Assembly: GCA_016716885.1 (NCBI GenBank)
Contig: JADJUV010000096.1
Location: 1-20,498, forward strand
Source: Candidatus Trichofilum aggregatum
Lineage (GTDB): Bacteria; Chloroflexota; Anaerolineae; Promineifilales; Promineifilaceae
Reading direction: 5' to 3'
Length of the DNA stretch: 20,498 nt
The position numbers and the translations under genes are program-made. The notes below the pieces were generated by a model that worked only from the letters and a program-made list of their open reading frames with translations, searched no databases and had not been told where the DNA came from. Shown one piece after another: positions 1 through 7,043 of the stretch. Every line of letters starts with the position of its first letter. Position 1 is the first letter of the stretch.

Positions 1-2
1 AT

Positions 3-377
3 GGGTTGGCGCTAGTCACCCGCACGTTTGTGGCGACGGTCAGTGCCGTGAATGATGCGCCGGTGGCCGGGTTTGATACCTATGAAGCCAGTGGGATGTT
101 GGGGGTGAACGCGGCCGCAGGGCTTCTGAGCAACGATACGGACATCGAGAACCAACCGCTTACGGCTTCCCTGTTTTCCGGGCCATTACACGGTTCACTC
201 CAACTCAACGCCGATGGTAGTTTCACCTATCAGCCCGATCCGAATTTCGTCGGCCTTGACTACTGTTTTTATCAGGCCGACGATGCCTCAGCCCTGAGTG
301 CGGTGACGACTGTTACTATCCTGGTAACGCCAACCGCATTCCATTGGCTTTATCTCCCCATCGCCTTACGCCCATAG
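3..377 (+). CDS. Secreted tandem Ig/cadherin-like repeat protein, 3' end (5' partial)
   Basis: The reading frame is open at the left edge and ends with TAG at 375-377, so only the last ~124 residues are visible and the true start lies outside. The segment from VNDAPVA to about residue 108 is one repeat of the bacterial Ig/cadherin-like (tandem-95, Big_9-like) type: the VNDAP linker, GVLxND-like LLSNDTD, then LNADGSFTYQPDPNFVGLDYCFYQADD. Such repeats build extracellular beta-sandwich stalks. After the repeat the protein ends in FHWLYLPIALRP. A short aromatic-Leu-Pro-hydrophobic-Leu-Arg tail of this kind is, to my knowledge, common at the C-termini of secreted Chloroflexota proteins and may be a sorting or processing signal (inference). 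A GCGGCCGC octamer at 111-118 encodes Ala-Ala-Ala inside the repeat. Confidence 0.8.
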   Translation, partial: GLALVTRTFVATVSAVNDAPVAGFDTYEASGMLGVNAAAGLLSNDTDIENQPLTASLFSGPLHGSLQLNADGSFTYQPDPNFVGLDYCFYQADDASALSAVTTVTILVTPTAFHWLYLPIALRP

Positions 378-1206
378 TCTCGCCTTTCTTACTGGTTACA
401 GAGCCGTTTATCCGCTGTTTTGCTGAACCAACCTGGGGTCTTGCCGCCTGGTAAACGAATCTGCCTATTCACAAACCTCAGTTCATCCACTTCGTAATTT
501 TTTTCCTGGTTTTGATGCCAACAACGAAGAAGAGGGAGACACCTGGCTGGTGATCCCCCCTCTCTTGTCGCCATAACGCTCAATAGCCAGCCAGGTTCGT
601 TGGCCAGACCACCTATTTTTCCGCCTGCTTTTTGAGCGCGGCCGCAACGACATCATTTTGCGCTCGTTTGTGTATCCATTAAAAACCTCTGGTTGGGCTT
701 TCCCCCTACAGGCAAGGTCAACGATTGCGGCCGCATATGCTTTCACACTGCCTCATCCACCACCCACCATATCACCACGACCACTCGTGCCTTCTTTCTC
801 AGTCAATAAACCGGCACGCGGCCGCGTCTCCGCCAGCCTTTCTCCGCTTCACACCCATTGCCAAAATACCGCCGCACCCTCTCGACCCTCTGCCCGTTCC
901 CCGCGTCCCCTTTGTGTCGCAGGTCTGCCAGTTGGCGATTATGATGGCGTACGCGGCTGTAGCCACGCTCAGTCAACACAACATGCCGATTGCCATCTGA
1001 CTATTAATGAATCGTCAGGGGTGCCAAACTAAAATTTCTTTCGTAGGACAAAAGCCAGAACGCGGCCGCGATCCGACTTTCTCAACACTATCCCATTAAT
1101 GGCGTGCCTATTGAACCAATGTAGCAACGGTCGCGGCCGCATTCATCCATGCTCTTTCCACCAGTTGATCATGCTTTCCCAACAATACCCCACTGGCCCC
1201 GCGTAT
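378..1206. other. Intergenic stretch without a convincing gene; cluster of five GCGGCCGC sites
   Basis: All open frames here are short, overlap one another and give low-complexity Ser/Pro/His-rich translations with no recognisable domain, so I call none. What the stretch does hold is five GCGGCCGC octamers (638-645, 727-734, 818-825, 1062-1069, 1133-1140), the densest cluster in the window. Their flanks are unrelated, so this is not a duplicated unit. An imperfect inverted repeat at about 528-566 (AAGAGGGAGACACC against GGTGATCCCCCCTCT, 5-base loop) could fold in RNA but lacks a T-tract. The two flanking genes converge on this region. Confidence 0.6.
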
Positions 1207-1251
1207 CTAAAAAGAAAAACCCTCCCGAACGCTTAAAAGCTTCGGGAGGGT
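1207..1251 (-). terminator. Rho-independent terminator of the adhesin gene
   Basis: ACCCTCCCGAA (1219-1229) pairs perfectly with TTCGGGAGGGT (1241-1251). The loop adds GCTT/AAGC pairs (1231-1234 with 1237-1240). Read on the minus strand, the stem is followed at once by a T-rich run (TTTTTCTTTTTAGA, 1218-1205), the classic intrinsic terminator layout. It lies about 80 nt past the adhesin stop codon. The plus-strand side has no T-tract, so it appears to be one-directional. Confidence 0.88.
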
Positions 1252-1271
1252 CATCCTTTCTATGTTCAATG

Positions 1272-1296
1272 AGTGAGATAACTGTTATCTCTCACT
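1272..1296. repeat. Near-perfect inverted repeat between adhesin stop and terminator
   Basis: AGTGAGATAAC (1272-1282) is followed after one base by GTTATCTCTCACT (1284-1296); the arms pair except for a 2-base bulge. It lies in the 3' untranslated part of the adhesin transcript, 20 nt before the terminator stem. It may stabilise the 3' end or be a protein-binding palindrome; the sequence alone does not decide. Confidence 0.5.
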
Positions 1297-1333
1297 GGGA
1301 TAAAGTCACAATAACAACAGCGGGAACAGATGC

Positions 1334-4300
1334 TTACGTCCGTCGTTGCTTGAAAAGCAGTAGGCCGGTTGCAAGGCATAGCAACGCCATCACCAAAAGG
1401 GCCAGCACAGGCTGCTTGAGCGAACGATATAAGCTTTGTACCGTAATGGCTGTAGGACTGATCCCCGTTTGCCCCAACAAAAAGTCAGAAAAGCCGGGCG
1501 TACTTCCTTCGGCATAACTGTAAGCTCCCCCATCGTTACCAGCGGCCCGGTTGGTAAGTAACTCCGTCCAGCCACTTGAACTCCGGTACACGGACAGATT
1601 GGCTTGGGGAATGCCGTTAAGTTCGCTGGTTAAGGCCCATAGACGTACTAGAGCAGGCCCGTTGTTAGCTGGCGTGATGGTATAACACCTATCAGCATAC
1701 GTCGGAGAGCCGCCTCCTGTGTTGGTACAGTATTGCCCTGAAGCCAAATCAATCGCTTCAATGGCCACTGTAACCAAACCCAGATCGGTCAGGGCATCCG
1801 TCGTCAAATCTACGCCGCGATATTTGATATTACTGCTCCCATCTTCAATCTGGAGCAGGTGAACCGCACTTCCCACACCAACCGTCTGCGACTGTTGCAG
1901 AATACCCCCGTCATGGATCAACGTACCACCTACGGACAAGAGGGCTATCGAGGGGTTGGCTACAACAAAGGTACCACCATACTGCCGGTAATTGTCGCTC
2001 ACCTGCAAGGCACGCTCCATTGTGATGACACCTGTATAGCCAGATCCAACCAGAATGCTGCTGACAGTTCCAGCAAATCCAGCGTCCACAACGGCATCCT
2101 TGATAGAGGTTGTATTAAAAATAACACGATCCGTTGCCGTAGGAACCACATCGCCTACCCAGTTAGCAGCCGTTGACCAGTTGTTATCAGCCCCTTCACC
2201 ATCCCAAACTACCCCCGGAATAAACCCGGCGTCTTTGGTGACATCAGCCGCAGAGAAGGTAAATACCTCGGTCAATCCGTTAGCCGGGTTCACATCACTA
2301 TCTAGCGTATCGTCTGCGCCTTGATCCTGGGGGCTGAAGCTCATATTGGACGACGGCACGAACTCCAGGAAATAATAACCAAGCGCAGGAGTGAATTGAT
2401 AGAAACCATCACCCGTACCGTTATTACTGGTCACCGTAGTTTGAATGGGCGCTCCATCATCACCACCTGGTTCCGGAATTGCGTCATAATCCGCATCCCG
2501 GTACAAGTTCACCGTTACGTTGTTTAAACCTGTTTCGGTCCCATCTTGAACCCCATCCTGATCATCATCAAGCCACACATAGTCGCCCAGTGTGGGTGTG
2601 CCACAGGAGCCAGCCCAGGCAACCGCATTCTCCAGCAGATGATCCCCATCACCGGTACGCATTGGCCCAGCCCCACAACCATTATAGGAATAAGCTGGAC
2701 CCAGGTAAGCGGCTCGTCCGTCTCCTGGTTCAATGACGGCCACAGAGGGAATAGTATTGGTTGTTGCCAGACCAGTCGCACCCGTATCAAGATAAGGTGA
2801 GGCACCGGCTGGGTATTCTACAAAACAGCCCGTCGCCGTGAAATTGGCTACACCCTGGGTAACTGGATGGGCAGTTGTAACAACAACGGACCCACTGCTA
2901 ACATATTGACCAGCTCCGGCCATATTGATGGGTATGATGGCATCAATATCGGTAGCCGCAGGGACACTCCAATCCAGGAAGCCTAAGCCCACCACACCAC
3001 CACCCCCTTCTACCCAGGCCCGCAAGGCACTCTGATAGATGGTGTAGTTGTTAGCTTCAAAGGTCCAACCAATCACAACAGCATCGTAGGCGGACAGTTC
3101 GGCCGCACTGTCCACGTCGGTCGGGTTAACACGGGTCGCGGTGAAGTTGTAGAAGGTGTCGTCGTTAAGTTGGTTGACGGTCAAATCATAGCCTTCGTTG
3201 CTTATCGTTGTACCAGTTCCCACCACAGCGACATTACAGCTACTGGACGCCGACATCCCAGCGTCCACGGTCAGGTTGGTCGCTCCTGGCCCCACTGTAA
3301 AAACAGGTGTGAGACCCGTCGTTGGATCAGGATCGCTGTCCAACGTGTCATCGCCACCCCGATCAGGTAAGGCTAACAGGCGCGTCCCCGGCACAAACTC
3401 AATGAAATAATCATCCGCTGGTACGACAAACTGATAAGCGCCATTGTTGCTGCCATCATTGGCAGTTGTCGTCGTACCCACGAGCGTATCAGTCCCGGGA
3501 ACAGGGATGTTGTCTCCATTGTCCCGGTAAATACGCACCGTTATACCATTGATACCGTTCTCACCACCATCTTGCAGATGGTTGCCATTGCTGTCTTGCC
3601 ACACATAATTGCCAACCGTTGCCGGACCCAGTAGACCGGCATCTCGTGTGCCATCACTCTGGGCCTGACCCAGGCTAAAGATAGCCGTAAGCCCCGTAGC
3701 AGGATTCACATCGCTATCGAGCGTATCGTCTCCCCCTTGATCCTGTAACGTGAAGCTGTGATTGCTCGGCGGGACGATTTGGACAAAGTAGGCGTTGTCC
3801 TCGGCCAACTGATCAAATTGGTAATAACCATCCGCGCCGTTGTTGACTGTAGTGGTCGAGTCAATCAAGTAGTCATTGGCCGGATTGGGGATGCTGTCGC
3901 CGTTGTCCTGATACAAACGGACCGTGACTCCATTGATACCATTTTCGCCACCATCTTGAATGCCATCAGCGCTGTTATCGCTCCAGACAAAGTCCCCAAT
4001 GGTGGCTATTGCGTTGCCGTACAGCCCAGCATCACGCGTCGTATCCGCACCTATCACAGCAAATATATCGGTCAGGCCAGTCGTAGGATTGGCATCACTA
4101 TCGAGTGTATCATTGCCGCCCTGGTCTTGGGGACTGAAGGTAAATCCCGTCGGCAGCTCAAACTCCAGGAAATAGTCCTCAGGCGGCATATTTTGAAACT
4201 GATAGTAGCCGTCACGTATACCATTATTGATCGTGACGGTGGTCGCGTAAGGGGAACCATCATCACCGTTTGGCTCGGGCAGTCCGTCGTTATCAACATC

Positions 4301-5149
4301 TTGATAAAGGGATACCGTTACGCCGTTGATACCGTTTTCGCCCCCGTCCTGAATGCCATCCTGATCGAGGTCTTCCCACACGAAATCACTGACCTCTGTG
4401 GTGGAATTACCTAAAGCGCCAAAGAAGACTAGCCAACCGCTGGCGGTTGTTTTTTCGACGGTTATTTGTTGCAGTACCTTGTTGGGGTCAGGCAGGAAGC
4501 GAAGTCCAAAAGCCGCTACGGTGTTGGCATTTTCATAATTGCCACCTGAAGGGGGTTGTCCGCTACGATCCATCCCGTCAATCAGATAGTATGTATTGGC
4601 GGTTTGTCCAATTGAGTTGAACCAGTCTGGAACCGTCATTGCCGCGGTTGTGGTTGTACTGTTATCTGCATAACGAAAGGTTAATCTGACTGAAGAGCTG
4701 CCTTCTGTGGAACTGGCAAAAATATGGACCTCATCATAAGATGTGGCCGGAACATTAAAGGTGAAGTTTCCTGCCCCGGTAACCAGACGGACATTATTGC
4801 CATTATCGGTGTTGCGGTAAGCGAGCTGGACCTCGGGGTGAAAACCATTGGCGGCAAAGTAACCATCATCTGGTAAACCATCGGGATCTGAAGGATTTGC
4901 GGGGTGGTTCTGGGCACCACTCTGGGTCATGAAAATATGGTTGGTTGCATCTATGCTACTCTGGGTGGTATCTAGAGTTCCGCTATAGTTTAAGATACCG
5001 TCTGCCGTTAGGACAGGCGTCACATCAAATTGAATTGTCGCCGCCCGTGTTGTCGGGGTTGGCGTTAAAGCCAGTATTAATCCAAACAAGAACACCAGCA
5101 GTAAACTGCGCCAGATCATGGCACGTCTCAATAACACTCGAACGAACAT
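1334..5149 (-). CDS. Large surface adhesin with SdrD_B-type repeats and C-terminal anchor
   Basis: A 1271-residue secreted protein. I chose the ATG at 5149 because AAGGAGG precedes it by 5-6 nt and a signal peptide starts there (MFVRVLLRR, hydrophobic core, AAT cleavage region); an upstream in-frame ATG at 5212 has neither. Order of parts: signal ~1-37; N-terminal beta-rich domain ~38-245; SdrD_B-like Cna-B-fold domains beginning near 251, 381 and 510, each with a W-x-D-x-x-x-DG-x-QDGGENGINGVTV-x-LY signature; a Rossmann/ThuA- or GATase-like domain ~637-850 (VAVVGTGTT, YDAVVIGW, WVEGGGGVVGLG); a fourth SdrD_B domain ~853-975; a WDGEGADNNWSTAANW beta-solenoid-like domain from ~978. It ends in a hydrophobic helix and KQRRT, a membrane-anchor or sorting-type tail. 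It likely acts at the cell surface. Unlike its neighbours it contains no GCGGCCGC octamer. The frame is intact throughout. Confidence 0.88.
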   Translation of the reverse strand: MFVRVLLRRAMIWRSLLLVFLFGLILALTPTPTTRAATIQFDVTPVLTADGILNYSGTLDTTQSSIDATNHIFMTQSGAQNHPANPSDPDGLPDDGYFAANGFHPEVQLAYRNTDNGNNVRLVTGAGNFTFNVPATSYDEVHIFASSTEGSSSVRLTFRYADNSTTTTAAMTVPDWFNSIGQTANTYYLIDGMDRSGQPPSGGNYENANTVAAFGLRFLPDPNKVLQQITVEKTTASGWLVFFGALGNSTTEVSDFVWEDLDQDGIQDGGENGINGVTVSLYQDVDNDGLPEPNGDDGSPYATTVTINNGIRDGYYQFQNMPPEDYFLEFELPTGFTFSPQDQGGNDTLDSDANPTTGLTDIFAVIGADTTRDAGLYGNAIATIGDFVWSDNSADGIQDGGENGINGVTVRLYQDNGDSIPNPANDYLIDSTTTVNNGADGYYQFDQLAEDNAYFVQIVPPSNHSFTLQDQGGDDTLDSDVNPATGLTAIFSLGQAQSDGTRDAGLLGPATVGNYVWQDSNGNHLQDGGENGINGITVRIYRDNGDNIPVPGTDTLVGTTTTANDGSNNGAYQFVVPADDYFIEFVPGTRLLALPDRGGDDTLDSDPDPTTGLTPVFTVGPGATNLTVDAGMSASSSCNVAVVGTGTTISNEGYDLTVNQLNDDTFYNFTATRVNPTDVDSAAELSAYDAVVIGWTFEANNYTIYQSALRAWVEGGGGVVGLGFLDWSVPAATDIDAIIPINMAGAGQYVSSGSVVVTTAHPVTQGVANFTATGCFVEYPAGASPYLDTGATGLATTNTIPSVAVIEPGDGRAAYLGPAYSYNGCGAGPMRTGDGDHLLENAVAWAGSCGTPTLGDYVWLDDDQDGVQDGTETGLNNVTVNLYRDADYDAIPEPGGDDGAPIQTTVTSNNGTGDGFYQFTPALGYYFLEFVPSSNMSFSPQDQGADDTLDSDVNPANGLTEVFTFSAADVTKDAGFIPGVVWDGEGADNNWSTAANWVGDVVPTATDRVIFNTTSIKDAVVDAGFAGTVSSILVGSGYTGVITMERALQVSDNYRQYGGTFVVANPSIALLSVGGTLIHDGGILQQSQTVGVGSAVHLLQIEDGSSNIKYRGVDLTTDALTDLGLVTVAIEAIDLASGQYCTNTGGGSPTYADRCYTITPANNGPALVRLWALTSELNGIPQANLSVYRSSSGWTELLTNRAAGNDGGAYSYAEGSTPGFSDFLLGQTGISPTAITVQSLYRSLKQPVLALLVMALLCLATGLLLFKQRRT
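3544..4395 (-). repeat. Tandem ~390-bp repeats encoding SdrD_B domains
   Basis: Within the adhesin gene the string beginning TTGATACCGTT or a close variant recurs at about 3546, 3937 and 4327, a spacing of 390-391 bp, and the following bases stay similar (CACCATCTTG-like). Each unit encodes one SdrD_B domain with the QDGGENGINGVTV segment. A fourth, more diverged unit (near 2520-2590) is separated from these by the ~650-bp Rossmann-like segment. Confidence 0.75.
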
Positions 5150-5153
5150 TAAT

Positions 5154-5160
5154 GCCTCCT
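5154..5160 (-). promoter_or_regulatory. Shine-Dalgarno site of the adhesin gene
   Basis: The minus strand reads AAGGAGG immediately before GCATTA-ATG. This strong site fixes the ATG at 5149 as start rather than the in-frame ATG at 5212. Confidence 0.8.
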
Positions 5161-5196
5161 TGAAGTGAAAAGTCGCATTTCTTACTTTCTCGTGCC

Positions 5197-5236
5197 AGTA
5201 TATTAGCCACAAAGTGATTCCAAACTGATTCCAAAT
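5197..5236 (-). promoter_or_regulatory. Candidate adhesin promoter with an 11-bp direct repeat
   Basis: On the minus strand TATACT (5202-5197) fits a -10 element, with TTGGAA (5223-5218) 15 bp upstream as a weak -35. The plus strand here holds TGATTCCAAAC (5215-5225) directly followed by TGATTCCAAAT (5226-5236), a tandem pair 10/11 identical. One copy overlaps the proposed -35, so the pair could be an activator or repressor site. The -35 fit is only 4 of 6 and the spacing is short. Confidence 0.4.
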
Positions 5237-5522
5237 TGCAGTTTCTGATGGGTTAAAGGTTCGGATTTGGTTAGAAGATGATCGCGGGGCTTGAAATCTT
5301 TGAATTTATACGGTGAAAACAACCTTGGGACCCCTCGCAAATACCCGGATAGTGATAGAAATGTGCTTTTTAGAGGTAGAACAACCTGGAAGACAACTTT
5401 TCTGATAAAAGGTATTGGGTAATGTCGTACGTCAATATCTACACAGAACCGGGGCCGTAAGATCCGTCAAGGGGACGAACACGGGTGGGGGTGGTCGGTT
5501 TGAGGGCAGCCAGAAGGTGGCC
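5237..5522. other. Intergenic stretch upstream of the adhesin, no gene seen
   Basis: About 290 bases with no credible frame and no strong hairpin. No GCGGCCGC is present. It separates the adhesin promoter from the ATPase remnant, whose stop codon is at 5523. Confidence 0.5.
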
Positions 5523-5929
5523 TCAGGTGCTGGCCCGGTGTTGGCGCAGATAGGTCAGCCGTTGCTGAATCACTTCGTATAGTGCGACAAGATAGTCGAT
5601 GGCTTCTTGCGTATCAGGTAGCAGCATCGTATGGGCGTTGGGGGGGTCTTGGAAGGGGAGAAAGTCCAGCCCGGAACGGTCGTAAATCACCACCTGCCAG
5701 CCATCGGCCAGGGCTGAGGTGATCAGCGGCCGCAGACCGTAGCGGGTCTTGCCACTGCCGGTCATCCCGGCCATGAGCCAGTGGGGGTAATCTTCAGGGT
5801 TAATAGTGAGCATGCCGTGGCTTGCAGGTCGTCAGGGGCGTTGCGAGGGGCAAGAGACGGCGTGCCACAGGCAGAAAGCCAGAGCAGGGTAAGAAGGGCG
5901 AGGGTGAGGATGAGATGTCGAGTAGGCAT
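5523..5929 (-). pseudogene. Lipoprotein N-terminus joined out of frame to a truncated FtsK/HerA-like ATPase fragment
   Basis: From ATG 5929 the minus strand encodes a lipoprotein signal (MPTRHLILTLALLTLLWLSA then C), lipobox LSAC, followed by GTPSLAPRNAPDDLQATA. Near 5815-5830 the plausible frame changes. From 5813 it reads MLTINPEDYPHWLMAGMTG-SGKT, with Walker A GMTGSGKT at residues 16-23, then VVIYDRSGLDFLPF, a P-loop segment of the FtsK/HerA translocase class. It stops at 5523 after 96 residues, before any Walker B or arginine finger. The two parts seem to come from different genes or from distant parts of one gene, joined by an internal deletion. The ATPase frame hits a stop four codons upstream of its ATG. 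GCGGCCGC at 5726-5733 encodes Arg-Pro-Leu. I infer it is non-functional. Confidence 0.65.
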
Positions 5930-5943
5930 AGGCTTCACTTGGG

Positions 5944-6022
5944 GCGGCTGGCAAATGGCCGCTGGCCTTTAGCGGCTGGCTGTTGGCTTTTTGCTAGCGG
6001 CCAACGGCTAACCGCTAGCGGC
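5944..6022. repeat. Degenerate GCGGCTGGC-type repeats with an inverted repeat
   Basis: Variants of AGCGGCTGGC recur in both orientations over about 80 bases. GCTAGCGG (5993-6000) and CCGCTAGC (6012-6019) form a perfect 8-bp inverted repeat with an 11-base loop, and GCCGCT/AGCGGC (5959-5964 and 5971-5976) forms another. The cluster separates two decayed gene fragments. It could be a small dispersed palindromic element, which needs other genome copies to establish. Confidence 0.45.
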
Positions 6023-6248
6023 TCTGATCTGTCCAAAACACATCGGGCCAGTCCCCTTGTTCCCAGCCTGGGGGAATGGTGAAAGGGACGATTTCGATCT
6101 CGTCCGGGTAGGCATAGGTCGCGGCCGGTGGCTGGGGCGTGCGCGGTTCCAGCGAATACTGTTGGCTCAGGGCATTAGCAGATAGGCGCACACGATCAAG
6201 CCGACGAAACCGAGTATGCAATCGCCTTATAAGACGACATGAACACAC
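6015..6248 (-). pseudogene. Membrane-anchored protein remnant, frameshifted
   Basis: The C-terminal part reads like real protein (QQYSLEPRTPQPPAAT, then DEIEIVPFTIPPGWEQGDW, WTDQSR, stop at 6015). Upstream, the same frame becomes Arg-rich and implausible, while the neighbouring frame gives a clear membrane segment (GFVGLIVCAYLL). A one-base shift near 6170-6185 would join the two as LIVCAYLL-x-NALSQQYSL. I therefore read it as an N-terminal transmembrane helix with a short extracytoplasmic tail, broken by an indel. The family is not recognised. It lies upstream of the lipoprotein/ATPase remnant on the same strand and may have belonged to the same lost locus. Confidence 0.4.
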
Positions 6249-6510
6249 TTCTGATGTACAAACCCTAATTATACTTATGCCTTTTGGGCATAATTCTTAC
6301 GCGACTCATTCATCCAGCTTCTCACTTATTGCCTGCTGCGCCTTCATCTTTTGATGGTTTGAGTGTTGATGGGCCAATGATTTTGGCATCCCATCAAAAA
6401 TGGCGGTATGATTTTTGTGTGCCATTTTACCCAGTCGTACCTAACTCGATATTTTTGTTTCGGGTCCCTTGACAGGTACGGTTATTGTCTGTCGCTACGG
6501 TAACCGCTTC

Positions 6511-6915
6511 ATGACCAAACGACCCCAACCGACGGTTGTTCAAAAGAACAAACCGGCAACCCCATCTCGGGTGATTGCCTCGTTGCCCCTGACTTCTTCT
6601 CTGGAACCGCTTATGCCAGGTAGGCAGCATGAGCTGCGGCCGCGAGACGTTTTACACCTACAACGAACGCTCGGCAATCGGGCAGTCCAGCGTCTGCTCG
6701 ACAACCAGGCCGAAGAAACGGCAAAACCTACCGCAGAACCTTCTTTAGAAGAAGGCACCCAAACAGAAGCATTGGCCGAAGTACAGGTCGAGTTGGACCT
6801 GGATGGCGATGAGGAAACGGAGTTGCATACCCTCTCACTTGATCCGGAAACCGGTCAACTGATGATTCATTCTGATCCGGAAACATTGGAAGATTTCCTG
6901 AAAAATATCAACTGA
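6511..6915 (+). CDS. N-terminal part of an eCIS-type effector (GNRAVQRLL motif protein)
   Basis: I take ATG 6511 as start (MTKRPQPTVVQ); a TTG at 6469 would add 14 residues with no better ribosome site. Residues 50-63 are LQRTLGNRAVQRLL. This matches a motif I know from the N-terminal regions of extracellular contractile injection system (eCIS) effectors and DUF4157 proteins, where it usually lies just before the DUF4157 core. That core is absent here; instead the chain is acidic and ends DPETLEDFLKNIN. The stop at 6913-6915 follows an AAAAA run. If the run had six A, the frame would continue as DFLKKYQLKLKSPF straight into the nuclease ORF downstream. I infer the two are one gene of ~964 residues, split by a -1 frameshift. 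The octamer at 6636-6643 encodes Arg-Pro-Arg. Confidence 0.72.
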   Translation: MTKRPQPTVVQKNKPATPSRVIASLPLTSSLEPLMPGRQHELRPRDVLHLQRTLGNRAVQRLLDNQAEETAKPTAEPSLEEGTQTEALAEVQVELDLDGDEETELHTLSLDPETGQLMIHSDPETLEDFLKNIN

Positions 6916-7043
6916 AACTCAAATCTCCTTTTGACCAGAAAATATTATCCGAAATAAAGGGAATCGCTGACATCGTTCATACCGGTCGTTACGGCACAAA
7001 ATACATTAATACCAACGGATACACCAAAACAAAAGCACCCACA

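Noticed and set aside
658..1032. 124- and 91-codon overlapping frames in the intergenic region
   Set aside because: Pro/Ser/His-rich, mutually overlapping translations without domain, ribosome site or family resemblance.
1272..1296. Inverted repeat as a CRISPR or attachment-site repeat
   Set aside because: Single copy, no regularly spaced repeats anywhere in the window and no integrase next to it.
3758..4414. 218-codon plus-strand frame
   Set aside because: It lies antisense to the repeat region of the adhesin; the translation is low-quality Ile/Val/Arg-rich and mirrors the repeats.
6469..6474. TTGACA as a -35 element for the effector gene
   Set aside because: No acceptable -10 sequence lies at 16-18 bp (TCGCTA at 17), so a promoter cannot be supported.
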